From: Piscicola geometra
Taxonomy: Eukaryota; Annelida; Clitellata; Hirudinida; Piscicolidae
Length of the DNA stretch: 64,000 bases
Direction of reading: 5' to 3'
Assembly (NCBI GenBank): GCA_943735955.1
Contig: OX030955.1
Span: 9,656,647-9,720,646, forward strand
Positions 20,757 through 32,093 of this stretch are shown one piece after another (position 1 is the stretch's first letter; each line of letters begins with the position of its first letter). A program made the position numbers and the translations under genes. The notes beneath the pieces are model-generated. The model saw nothing but the letters and a program-made list of their open reading frames with translations, made no database searches and was not told the DNA's origin.

Positions 20757-20990
20757 CCAATCACTCAATTTTTAATTTTCGCTACAAGGACGTCTGCAAG
20801 CACGATCTCAAATCTACAGAGATCAACGTCAGCACCTGGGAATCGCTCGCTAAAGATAAAAACAGATGGAGGCAAGCTGTGCGCATGTGACTAAAAGCGG
20901 GGAAGCAGGGTTTCGTCGGCTTGTCGGTGAAAATCGCTCTCGCAGAATAGAAAAACAGCAGCGATCTGAAACCTGCAGCAGCAACAACCA
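20757..20990 (+). mobile_element. LINE ORF 3'-end fragment (copy A)
   Basis: Reads RYKDVCKHDLKSTEINVSTW then ESLAKDKNRWRQAVR before a stop. This is the conserved C-terminal end of RTE/jockey-like LINE polyproteins (the R(F/Y)KD..LK...I..STWE..A.DR..WR pattern). Unit B has the same fragment at about 36698-36930. Confidence 0.65.
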
Positions 20991-21211
20991 GCAGCGAAAA
21001 GTTTTTTCCGGCGTTAAAAGTTCATTGTCTACCTAGAACGACGCACGCCAACAACATCCTTATTATATGTCTATAAAATGCGAAATCATTAAAGCTAACT
21101 ATTCTAATATTTATATGTTTATGTATATATTTAGAATTAAGTTAGGACCTTAGGTAGGTAGGTAGATATAAGATAATAGATTGTTTGGCTTAACATGATT
21201 TCAGAGCCATT

Positions 21212-24200
21212 ATGAAATTAAAAATTAAAAAATATTACGGTTTTTTAGTTTTGCCCTTGGTCGATTACATAATTGTAAATTTTATTTTCTACAGAAAGGA
21301 ATTGAACACTCTCACAATTATGACATCAATGGGAATACCACACCAATATGAAAATGAGGTATGTACTTTTTTAATATTAAGTTATTTTATTTTAAAATAT
21401 TAAGAATACATGTTTTTTATCACAAATTATTCAATAGTTTTAGCTCTAATTAAATTTGAAAGATTTAAATTAAATTAAAATTGAAATTGGAAACTCGAAT
21501 TAAACTTTTAAATTTATTATCAACATTTGACCCTTTCGACTCTAGTTCATGACAGGGAGACGGTAAAACGATGAATTAAAACTTGATTTATTCTGGAAAC
21601 ATTGTAGATCAAACAAAACGAGTTACACCCAAACCATAGAAGCTTTCTGAAATTACTTTAAGATGTTGAATCTTATAGACGCTTTTGGAGCACACACTGA
21701 TCTTGTGGGATCTCTTTGCAAGCACAGCAACGAAGTACTAAGATTTTCATGAAAAATTTTAATGCCATTTTATAATTCCACACTCTTCAATAAAATAATA
21801 AGAGTTTGGATTCGATAATTTAAAATGTTTTTCAAATGATGGCCGTATATTTTTTGATTTTCCTCTACTTCTGTTTTTTAGATAATATTTTGGAAAAAAG
21901 TTTTTTCAACTCATTGATTTTATGTTTCAGCCAAAATATATCCTATTTTAATAATTGACGGTATTTCCTAGAGGTTAAACGTCTGACGCTTCCCATTAGC
22001 GGGGGTTCATTCTCCTCCAAAAAAACAAAAAATATAGGTTCTATAAGCCTACCAGCTGATTGAACTACAACGTCTAACGACTCTCGGTTTATATTATTAT
22101 TATTGTATTTTATATTTGTTTAATTATATTTTATATTCTTATAATTATATTTCATATTATTATAATTATATTTTATATTATTATAATTTTATTTTATATT
22201 ATTATAATTATATTTTATATTATTATAATTTTATTTTATATTATTATAATTATATTTTATCTTATTATAATTATATTTTATCTTATTATAATTATATTTT
22301 ATATTATTATAATTATATTTTATATTATTATAATTATATTTTATATTATTATAACTATATTTTTTTTTAATATTATTATATTTATACTATTATATATATA
22401 TTATTATATTTATATTATTATATATATATTATATTTATATTATTATATATATATATATTATTGTATTTATATTATTATATTTATATTATTTTATTTATAT
22501 TATTATATTTATATTATTATATTTATATTAATATATTTTTACTATTATATTTATATTATTATATTTATATTATTATATTTATATTATTATATTTATATTA
22601 TTATATTTATATTATTATATTTTTATTATTATATTTATATTATTATATTTATATTAATATACTTATATTATTATATTTATATTAATATATTTATATTATT
22701 ATATTATTATTATAATACTGTTTATACTATCATAATACTACTTTTATTATTAATGTTATTATTTTTATTAATAATTCTGATAACTTCTAATTATTATTAT
22801 TCTAGTTAATTAAAATTAACATATAATTAAGAAAACAAAAGAAGATACAATAGCATAATCATAGTTATTTTAATAAATTCTAAAACACGGACCAAGATTT
22901 ATCCAAACTCTTTCTCTTCGCAGGTGGATTTCAGGATCATAGTGATAACACACAACCGTCACGAAAGCTTGAAGAAACTTTTAAACTCCATAGAAAGCAT
23001 CCATCTGGACGGGGACACTGCGGCTTTGGAAATTTGGATCGATCTTAATTGGAAAGGAGCTGTACACAATCTCACCCTAGAAGCAGCCAATAACTTTACT
23101 TGGTCTAAAGGTTTGTGAAGAAAATGGTTTAAAATCAAAACTTGCAAAAATGTGTGGGAATTATAGATATATCCTTCAATATATATTTTTATTCAATTTT
23201 TTCGTTAATAGCTTGTGTTGATCTTTATACTTTTTACAATCTTTTGAGAAAGTAAACCCATGGTTAATCTCTATAAGCGGTAACTACAATCAACAAGTTT
23301 CTGTGTCTCATTAAAAACAAAGTTCCCAAAGAATTTAGTAAAAAACTTGAAAATAATGTTTTTCTGCAGTTGTTCCGATCGACTCTGCGCTTTTTTTTAT
23401 TTAATGAGATGATACCGTAATTGTTATTTTGATTACAATTATTATTAAAAAAAATATTTTCTGTTTTTCATTTATATACTAAGAAATAAATACCGAAGGT
23501 TTGTAATAATTAATGTTTTTTGTTTGTTTTAAAATCGAGCAAATTAATGGTTTCAATAGTGCTTAGATATTTTTAGAATTTCCCCACAAACTTAAACCTA
23601 ACAAACAGGTGTTACTAGAGTCCATGTGCACCCAGCCAAAGCGGGAATACTGGGACAGTGGGTAGACACTTGGAGACCATTGAGTGCTCCTTCCTTCCGT
23701 CCCTTTTTTCCAGAAACAAAAAAAGTCGAATATGCCAGACGAAACAAAGCTGTCACTCAAGATTCTACATTTAAGTTCAACAAAGTAACTACCACTACAA
23801 ACACTAATTATCAAAACATCGACAATTCTTCCATTACAAATCGTGAAATAGCCCTGATTCTGGAAGACGACATGACCGTCTCACAGCACGCCTACCGCTG
23901 GCTCAAAGCAGCGCACAAGAAGTACAGCAAGAGACGAGATTTTGCTGGGGTTACTCTCTACAGCAACTCCGTCTCGGCCCATAACAACAAAAAGTTACTC
24001 GTTGGTTAGTTAGTTAATTGATCAATGAAAAAAAATTAACCCAATAACTAACAATCGATGTTTGGTTTGAATATATAAACTCTAGAAGCTTCAAAAATTT
24101 GCTCATTTAAATTATACTTTCCACCACAGCCCCCAGGAATCAATCCGCCTTCATGTACGTTGCTATCGGCACGTGGGGTTTCTCTCCTAACCCTCATTAC

Positions 24201-26301
24201 TGGTATCTTTTCCAGGTTATTTACGTTTCTTGTAAGTACAAAATATTTTCAAATACCAGCCTTTTTTCAAAGTTATATGCTTCTCCTGTATATATTCAAA
24301 GTAATTATCCTAAAACGCAATGTATAAGTAGAAACCTGCATGGACAATATACTAATTAGTTAATTTTTTAAATGATAGTCTTCGTAAAAAAGTGAATAAC
24401 TTCGAATTATCAGCTTTTTGACTAACATGAATTTATAATTTAACATTTTTAAAATGATTTTTGTGACAAATAAATCAATGAATATAATCATAACAAGATG
24501 GCCGTTTTTAATCTATAGTTTTTAAATTACAACCATAAGTTAATTATTACATTAATGTATATAAATTAGAGCTGTTCCACGATTGAAAATGTTAATCGCC
24601 GTTAATCGTTCGATTAAAATTTTAATCGTGCGTTAATCTTATTTTAACGCAATGTTTTTAGCATATTTGACATTAGTATTAAATACTATTTAAATTTTTG
24701 TCTTCTTACAAATGTAATAATATTTTTATCGAATCTTTGTATAAAAGTAGTTTTAAAGACAAAAAAAGAATCCATAAATGATAAAAAAGTCAATTTTCAC
24801 ACACCCTTTTTGAGCCAGTTACTCAAGCAAACACGTTTTTCCACATTAGTTGGATCTAAAGAGACTCTTCTCACTAACTTGGTGTTCTGAAAAGCTTAAT
24901 AATTTGTTTTAAATCGGGGGTCTAATGATGTGGCAAATCTTGACCATTGAATATTCTGATTATTTATCCTCTGTTCCAATTTGGGGAAAAAAAATTGTGT
25001 TAAAGGAATGACATAAGCTGGATCATCTTCAGAAGTGCTAATTTCTTGTGTAAAGGGACAAATTGCAAGTAGCACTGTTGAAAATTTACAGTATTTTCAA
25101 CCCCTAGAAGCTCTGTTACAAATCTTCAAAAAATTAGAAATTTTTTGATGAAATGCAATTTTGCCCATTCGTTTGTTGACAGTTAATTATTAGTGTTTGT
25201 GTTCACTTGCCGACAATGTAACCAAAACAGAAAAAAAGCTCAATTTGGATAAGTTTTAATTCATTAAAATTGTTAAATGCGTTAATTTTTTTTTCAATGC
25301 GTCAAAATATTTAACGGTCGTTAATTAATTAACGCGTTAATCGAAAGTTAACGTATATTAAAGCATAGCTCTAATATATATAGGGTTATTACATTTGTGT
25401 ATATGAATATAGAATTAATAATTGTTTAAAAAAATATGGCAGGACTGGTACTATTACAAGCGAAAGACCCAAAACACCACCAAGTTCTGGCCCTTGACTC
25501 CAGGCTGTGTTCCTTCTGGCTGGTTCAGGGATTTTCTGGCCTCAAAAACACAAGATAGCATGTGGGAAATGTGGTTCATCTACTTCAGTGAGATGATGGG
25601 TCTGTTCACTGTCTATAGGTTTGTTAAAATAATATGTTTCAAATATTTCGAACTGAGTAGGACACCATTCATTGCCTTAGTATGCCTGAAAATTAAAAAT
25701 TGAGAATTGTATTAAATTTTAAAACTAACTATCTAACATCTTCCTTACCATCTTACTCATCATATTATCCATCCATCATCCATTCATCCATCCATCCATC
25801 CATCCATCCATCCATCCATCCATCCATCCATCCATCCATCCATCCATCCATCCATCCATTCATCCATCCATCCATCCATCCATCCATCCATCCATCCATC
25901 CATCCATCTATCCATCCATCCATCCATCCATCCATCCATCAACCCATCCATCAAGCCATCCATCCATCCATCCATCCATCCATCCATCCATCCATCCATC
26001 CATCCATCCATCCATCCATCCATCCATCCATCCATCCATCCATCCATCCATCCATCCATCCATCCATCAATCCATCCATCCACGCAGTAACATTGAGCAC
26101 GTAAGAGCAGACCCTCACTCAGCACTCGGCGTGAACAGAGAAGAAGTGGGACTACATTTTCCCCACAAGGGATCTGACAAGTACGAACTGTTACTACAGT
26201 ACTGGGATCGGCACTGGGAGGATATCTTACCCGATGAACCCGTCAAGTTTGGATGGAGTGGCGAAGTGTTGGACGACGTAGAATGCTGCTCAGACATATA
26301 A
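21212..26301 (+). CDS. GT-A-fold glycosyltransferase, type II membrane protein, 401 aa (copy A)
   Basis: Probable Golgi or ER glycosyltransferase; donor and acceptor unknown. Six exons: 21212-21358, 22924-23110, 23609-24004, 24130-24215, 25443-25618 and 26088-26301. Their phases (0,1,1,0,2) join into 402 open codons. Residues about 8-27 are a hydrophobic signal anchor after a short basic tail. Exon 2 gives the first Rossmann-like strand ([19 protein letters not shown]) and an IDL segment. Exon 3 carries [10 protein letters not shown] and the probable metal-binding ILEDDMTVS, comparable to the EDD of GnT-I-type enzymes, then [13 protein letters not shown]. Exons 4-6 hold [10 protein letters not shown], a Trp/aromatic-rich region and a Cys-Cys C-terminus. 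The pattern resembles a poorly characterised GT family also known in plants. Several N-glycosylation sequons fit a luminal domain. An AG lies 6 bp before the ATG. Confidence 0.85.
21961..22019 (+). mobile_element. tRNA-like retroposon head (copy A)
   Basis: An A-box-like CTAGAGGTTAAACG and a B-box-like GGGTTCATTCTCC stand about 30 bp apart, followed by an A-rich tail. Too degenerate for a functional tRNA. It lies in glycosyltransferase intron 1. Confidence 0.5.
22085..22735. repeat. (ATT/TATA)n tandem array, about 650 bp (copy A)
   Basis: Imperfect units of TATTATTATAATTATATTT and TATTATTATATTTA. The unit B counterpart (about 38025-38230) is roughly a third as long, so the array has expanded in A or contracted in B since duplication. 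Confidence 0.95.
24566..25374. mobile_element. Non-autonomous hAT-like element (copy A)
   Basis: The ends TTAGAGCT and AGCTCTAA are inverted repeats, and both subterminal regions are rich in GTTAATCG/CGATTAAC motifs. The flanks TATATAAA and TATATATA fit an 8-bp target duplication with one mismatch. It lies in glycosyltransferase intron 4. About 300 bp present in the unit B copy are missing here. Confidence 0.65.
25767..26080. repeat. (CATC)n microsatellite at a splice acceptor (copy A)
   Basis: About 310 bp of CATC repeats run to within 7 bp of the 3' splice site CACGCAG of the last glycosyltransferase exon. The unit B array is about 140 bp. The pyrimidine-rich repeat takes the place of the usual polypyrimidine tract. 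Confidence 0.95.
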
Positions 26302-26954
26302 TTTTTACAGATTTACCTGTTTTGAACTTGTTTCTCCGATATTAAACATTAACATGAAAAAAATGTTTTATTATACCATTTTGTAGGTTTACTCTTTAGT
26401 AAATTAGCTCTGAAAGCTACTTTAAACATATTTTAATTTTTGTTCCAAAGCTTATTAATACATACATGTGTGTAGTTGTTCTTTCATATTCTACTGCAAA
26501 TGTTTGCATCAAAGTTATTGAACGATTGTTTTTCAAAAGCCTTAGAATTCTATTGATTTTCTTTTCCAACGTATAATCGTAGTTGAAGATTTTGTATTTC
26601 AAATGTCCTTTCAGCATGAAGCTAACCTTTTATTTCTAGCACGCATTCCAATTCTCTTTATACTTTTTATAGCGTTTATGAATACCTTTAAAGAATATAA
26701 AACGATTGATTTTTTTGGGAAAGAAATTAACCTTTTTTTCTACTCATTTTTTTTGAAAATGAATTTTGCTACAGTTAATATTATTTAAATAGGACTTCAT
26801 ATGTTCATTAAAATCTTGGTTTGAAATTATAAATACAAAAGTTTAATTCCTTTTTTAACTATTTATTAGCAAAAATAAATTTTAGATTTTTGGATTTTTA
26901 AAAACTTTTGAGATTGGGACAAAACTGGAAAATTTTAAAAATTATTAGTCCAAC

Positions 26955-27021
26955 TTTTAGTGGAAAACGAGCCCAAGACTAGGTTATGAGCTGCGAGTCG
27001 TTAACCACTCGGCCACTAGTT
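26955..27021 (-). mobile_element. tRNA-Ser/Leu-like sequence 3' of P1
   Basis: Minus strand: GTGGCCGAGTGGTTAACGAC is a D-arm/A-box region of serine/leucine tRNA type, and GGGCTCGTTTTCC is a weakened B box. The acceptor and anticodon stems do not look intact, so it is a tRNA-derived SINE head or pseudogene. The same sequence follows every protease copy in the array. Confidence 0.55.
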
Positions 27022-27363
27022 CATTTGAGTTTAATTCATGTCCATTAAACCCTATTTGTTTGTTTCTCCGTTTTATTTCTTTATTTAATTACAGCTTTAT
27101 ATGCAACAGTTATAGCTTGCAAGCTTTTAAACCCAAGTTGTTGGCCTTTTAAAAGAGGGAAGAAGGCTTAACACAATGCTCTACTTGTATTGCAAGAAAA
27201 CCATTTAATCAAGTATTTAAAAAAAGAATTGGTAATATATGGATGAATATAGTTAATATTTAAACGAATAAGTTCGTTGAGACACAACTGATTGAGCGAC
27301 CAATTAAAGTCAATTAACCCTTTTAATTATTCAATTAAGCGTCCACGCAGGCATGGAAATAGC

Positions 27364-29432
27364 CTATTTAGGGGCAACAGAGTCAATCCATTTGTTGAAG
27401 TGGGTGATTCTCGAATAGACTGACGGATAAGATGTGTTGCAGCCTCCTCTACCCCATGAAGTAACTCCGACCAACTCCCATTGCTGGGGGGCAAATTCAC
27501 ATGCGAACGGACCACCACTGTCACCCTGTTGAGTTGGGTTCAATCGAAGTCAATTTTTAGTCATTCACCCTTTAGATCTTAACAACATAAAAACAATCAC
27601 ACCAACCACACAAACACATTTACACTTACTAAACACGAACACAATCACACTGACCACACAAACACCCACGTTGCAAGCTCCGACTCTCTTGTCAAGAACG
27701 TCGTGAAGGCACACGTGGCCGTCATTGATTCTTCCTTGCCAGATTTTCTCGCAGTCTTTGTTCGTTATGGCACCAATTCTTGCCTCCAGAAGAGTGGATG
27801 GTTGGACAGGGGCTGAAGAGGTTTGTTTAGTGTGTTTTTGCTTACTTAAAAATACTTTAAAATGTCAGTAATTCTAAAATGTATTCTGTCCTAAAAGAAA
27901 TTTTTTTTAGTTAATTTTTTCCATTTAACTTTTTTATTTTTCACATTTTATTTGAACTTTCATCCGTTTTTTCCCATTTCCTCCACTTACATCCGTCTCT
28001 CCCCCATCCAGTGATGAAGCATTTCTTTCCAACTTCGTCAGTTCTCTTGGTTCTCTTGATGTACTTGATGTTCACTTTTCCTGTTGTTTCCCTAATGGGC
28101 TCATTCCATGTGATAATGCCGATGTCGTTTGGATAGCCGAGAGCGCCGATTCCTGCGTATAGGGGATGCTGTGTGTGGGAATGAAGCTTTACACTTTTTG
28201 GTTTATAAAAAAAAATGGCGCTGGATTCACAAAAAAAAAATTTAAAAAATGAAATTATTATAGAAGCTTAGACTTTATTTTTTAAAGAGTTACTCATTTT
28301 TCCACTAATTTTTACTGACTTGGACTTTAGTTTTGATTTGTCTTTTAACACAGTTGTCTTTGGAGCAGTCAAAAGTCTTTTTTGTGGTTCCTGCGACGAT
28401 GCTGTAACTTTGTTTGTAGTTGTAGGGAAAAAATTAGAAAGCAAAAAGGTATTTGAGAATTGGTGGCAAGGTAAATGGGAAACTATTTTTAGAGACTGTT
28501 GTAGTAAAGAAGAAAAAGGTAAATGTAATCATTTTTTTTTTAATTTGACAGTTTTAACATCAACATCTCCAGCAACATCACCCAGAGAAACATCCAAACT
28601 AGCTTCAATCTTGAAAGAAAAAATAACACTAACCTTAAAACTAACTACAAAAAACACTACGAACCATAAAACAACTACGACAAAGGACACTCACGCAGGT
28701 GCTTCGATGCAGTGAGCGGCTGTAACGGCATGAGTGGGTCCCACAATCGAAGCACCGCAAGTGAACTGTGGAAGGAGGGTTGTGCTTGGAGCCAGTGTGG
28801 TCGAATGATGGGTCGGAAAAAGATGCGATGCTTGTTGATGAGATGATCGTGGTTAAAAGAGAAAAGGGTGTTTTGAATTGAAAGGAATTTGTTGAAAAAC
28901 TTATAAAACAACTAAACATTTTGTTAATAAAAAATCAAACAAGATCGAAGAAAGATTCACGCATGAAAACTTCCCCTTCAATATTCTAGTTTCCTAATCA
29001 ACTTTCTATCTCATCCCCTTCTCTCCCTATCCTATTCCTCAAATCAATATCTTTTTTTCTTTCTTGCCTTTCCCAATTCCCACTCACCCTTCCGTTCACG
29101 TAGAGGGCCAGTTGCCATGGATACGCACCATCTTTCGCCACGACACCGTTGATGATGTGCTGAGTTGGGTCGGCAGAAGCTGGAAGAGAGATGAGTTAAA
29201 GTAGAAAAATGAGAAAATGAATAAATTAATAAACAAAGAAAAAAGCTCAAAAGAGAAAAAAAGAGAACTGGGAGATGGAAGAGTGGGAGGGAAGAATGAG
29301 AGAAGCAAAAGAAGTGAGATATTTTGAAGACATTGAAGGATGTTGAGAAACCTTGGCTGAAAAACTTTTGTAATATTAAACGACAAGCAACTCACCCAGA
29401 GACAACAGACATAGAGCAATGAAGATTCTCAT
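27364..29432 (-). CDS. S1 serine protease P1, chymotrypsin/elastase-like, 258 aa
   Basis: Secreted endopeptidase. Exons (minus): 29396-29432, 29088-29179, 28695-28765, 28320-28413, 27991-28168, 27670-27812 and 27364-27525, giving 259 codons in phase. The signal peptide is MRIFIALCLLSLASA. The mature start is near IINGVVAKDGAYPWQ, without the usual Arg before it. The triad is TAAHC (His), NDIGII (Asp) and GDSGGP (Ser). Position 189 is Gly (RVGACNGDSGGP) and 226 is Ser, so it is not a trypsin. Odd point: the exon 4 acceptor reads CTACAA where P2-P5 have CTACAG. In-frame AGs 6 and 12 bp downstream could substitute, costing two or four residues. The upstream flank has clustered GATAA motifs, as gut genes often have. 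Probably functional, less certain than P5. Confidence 0.85.
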
Positions 29433-29439
29433 CTTGATT

Positions 29440-30250
29440 CGAGCAATGTTTTGTGGTCTTGCTTTTTGTATTCGAAGACATTCTTATCTATTCTTGACGA
29501 TAAGGTCTGTGAATGTACCAAGTTAAAGTCCGAATGTTTGGAGGGTTTTGGAACCTTTTCAAAGATCTAATCTTTTTTTAGAACATAAAATGTGTGCTGG
29601 TTGTCATAATGAAACAATGAATGGGATAACAATTGATAAACTTTGATAAAAAATCCTAGTTCTTCAATTCTTCAACTTCTAACATTTCGGGTGAGTATTC
29701 AATAGAAAACTCTATTTCTGTGTTTTGAGTTCATTTAAAATTTTCATAACTTCATTACTCCTTCAGAATGCATCAGAATTTTTTGAAAGCTTTTGATCTC
29801 GAACACCCCTTTGCATGCTCCAAAAAAAAATTTGTTTTCAAAAGCCTTTGTTTAAATATAGTATTCAATTCACTTCAAGTTCTCAGTTATCACCTCTTTA
29901 TCAGAACCGCTTCTTCGAAAGACATTCAACAAACAGTGGTCATTAAGTTGCAAACGATAAAGTTTTATCAAAGTTTATAGGTTGTTATCACAACCATTTT
30001 TTCTTTTTAATTGTCAACCTCATACTCAAACAGATTCATGACGACCAGCACACATTTACGTCATAAAAAGGGTTATATTTTTCAAGTGGTTTCATTTCTC
30101 CAAACCTTCAGACAAAACCTTTTAGACTGTACACTCTTAAAAAATCGTCTTGGGCTGCTAACATCATGTTTGTCAATCGCTCAACAACATATCATCTGGA
30201 CAATCAGTGAGGTCATTGGTGTCAACTTCGTTCATAAAAACATCAGACGA
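29440..30250. promoter_or_regulatory. P1 5' flank with inverted duplication and GATA motifs
   Basis: About 29510-29660 and 29945-30130 are inverted copies of each other. Both contain AAATGTGTGCTGG, a GTTTGGAG stretch and AAACTTTGATAAA in opposite orientation. GATAA motifs recur near 29490, 29510, 29620-29650 and 29970-29990. The arrangement looks like the remains of a head-to-head protease pair whose plus-strand partner has lost its coding exons. Confidence 0.5.
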
Positions 30251-30349
30251 AAGAACGTTTTTAACTTTTTTAATTAAAAAAACGAAACGGGTAAAAACTT
30301 TTGAGATTGGGACAAAACTGGGAACTTTAAAAAATAATTGGTCCAACTT

Positions 30350-30413
30350 TTAGTGGAAATCGAGCCCAAGACTAGGTTATGAGCTGCGAGTCGTTAACCA
30401 CTCGGCCACTAGT
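30350..30413 (-). mobile_element. tRNA-Ser/Leu-like sequence 3' of P2
   Basis: Same A-box region GGCCGAGTGGTTAACGAC as beside P1, in the same position relative to the protease stop codon. Confidence 0.5.
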
Positions 30414-30756
30414 TCATTTGAGTTTAATTCATGTCCGTTAAACCCGATTTGTTTGTTTCTCCGTTTTATTTCTTTATTTAATTACAGCTTTATATGCATC
30501 AGTTATAGCTTGCAAGCTTTTAAACCCAAGTTGTCGGCTTTTTGAAAGAGGGAAGAAGGCTTAACACAATGCTCTACTTTTTTTCCAAGAAAACCATTTA
30601 ATCAAGTATTTTAAAAAATAATTATTAATATATGGATAAATAAGGTTAATATTTAAACGAATGAAGCCGTTGAGACACAACTGATTGAGCGACCAATTAA
30701 AGTCAATTAACCCTTTTAAATATTCAATTAAGCGTCCACGCAGGCATGGAAAGAGC

Positions 30757-31813
30757 CTATTTAGGGGCAACAGAGTCAATCCATTTGTTGAAGTGGGTGA
30801 TTCTCGAATAGACTGACGGATAAGATGTGTTGCAGCCTCCTCTACCCCATGAAGTAACTCCGACCAACTCCCATTGCTGGGGGGCAAATTCACATGCGAA
30901 CGGACCACCACTGTCACCCTGTTGAGTTGGGTTCAATCGAAGTCAATTTTTAGTCATTCCTCCTCTAGATCTTAACAACATAATCACAATTACACAACCA
31001 CACAAACACATTTACACTTACTCCACACAAACACAATCACACTGACCACACAAACACCCACGTGGCAAGATCCTACTCTCTTGTCAAGAACGTCGTGAAG
31101 GCACACGTGGCCGTTATTGATTCTTCCTTGCCAGATTTTCTCGCAGTCTTTGTTTGTTATGGCATCAATTCTTGCCTCCAGAAGAGTGGATGGTTGGACA
31201 GGGGCTGAATTGGTGTGTTTAGTGTGTTTTTGCTTGCATAAAAATAATTTAAATGACTGTAATTTTAAAATTTATTTAGTACTAAGAGAACAACTTGTTT
31301 TCTAGTTACATTTTTTCATTTAACTTTTATTTTTCACAATTTTTATGAACTTACATCCGTTTTCCCCATTTCCTCCACTTACATCCGTTTCTCCCCCATC
31401 CAGTGATGAAGCATTTCTTTCCGACTTCGTCAGTCCTCTTGGTTCTCTTGATGTACTTGATGTTCACCTTACCTGTTGTTTCCCTAATGGGCTCACTCCA
31501 TGTGATAATGCCGATGTCGTTTGGATAGCCGAGAGCGCCGATATTCGCCCATAGGGGCTGCTGTGTGTGGCAGATAAAGCTTCACACTTCTTGATTTATA
31601 AAAAAATATAAATGGGGTTGGGTTTACAAAAAAATAAATGTAACAAAATGAAAGTTATTATGGAAGCTTAGAGTTTATGTTTTAATGAGTTACTCATTTT
31701 TCTACTAATTTTTACTGACTTGGACTTTAGTTTTGATTTGTCTCTTCATACAGTTGTCTTTGGAGCATTCGAAAGTCCTGTTTGTGGTTCCTGCGACAAT
31801 GCTGTAACTTTGT
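30757..31813 (-). pseudogene. S1 serine protease P2, exons 4-7 only
   Basis: Exons (minus): 31720-31813, 31383-31560, 31062-31204 and 30757-30918, all open and in phase, with NDIGII and GDSGGP. The signal peptide, activation region and catalytic-His exon (TAAHC) are absent. Beyond 32094 lies the left end of a transposon with an inserted LINE tail, and then unit B begins, so the 5' half is gone. Exons 4-6 resemble P4/P5 (RVGSCH before GDSGGP), but exon 7 and its 3' flank match P1 (SWGRGGC instead of SWGNAGC). The switch falls in intron 6 near 30920-30958, which suggests gene conversion. Confidence 0.85.
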
Positions 31814-32093
31814 CTGTAGTTGTGGAGAAAAAATTAGAAAGCAAAAAAGTATTTAAGGATTGGTGGAAAGATAAATGGGAAACTTATTTGAGGGACTGTT
31901 GTAGTGAAGAAGAATACGTAAATGTAAGGAATTTTTTTTCTTCAATTTGACAGCTTTAACATCAACATCACCAGCAACATCAACCACAAAAACAGCCAAA
32001 CTAGCTTCAATCTTACAAGAAAAACGAAAACACTAACCTCAAAACTGAATACAAAAAACACTACGAACTATAAAAAAAACAACGACATAGAAC

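Noticed and set aside
22116..22685. Tyr/Ile/Leu-rich open frames
   Set aside because: They are translations of the ATT/TATA array inside a glycosyltransferase intron, and unit B lacks them.
25700..26125. SIHP and DGWM repeat proteins on both strands
   Set aside because: They come from the CATC microsatellite. The real exon starts at 26088 in the frame ending at 26301.
27327..27524. 65-aa frame starting MTVVVRSHVNLPPSN, repeated at each protease copy
   Set aside because: It is the wrong reading frame of protease exon 7; the true frame gives GDSGGPFAC and has correct splice phase.
28320..28715. Plus-strand frames starting MDFSFDLS at each protease copy
   Set aside because: Antisense of protease exon 4, with no independent support.
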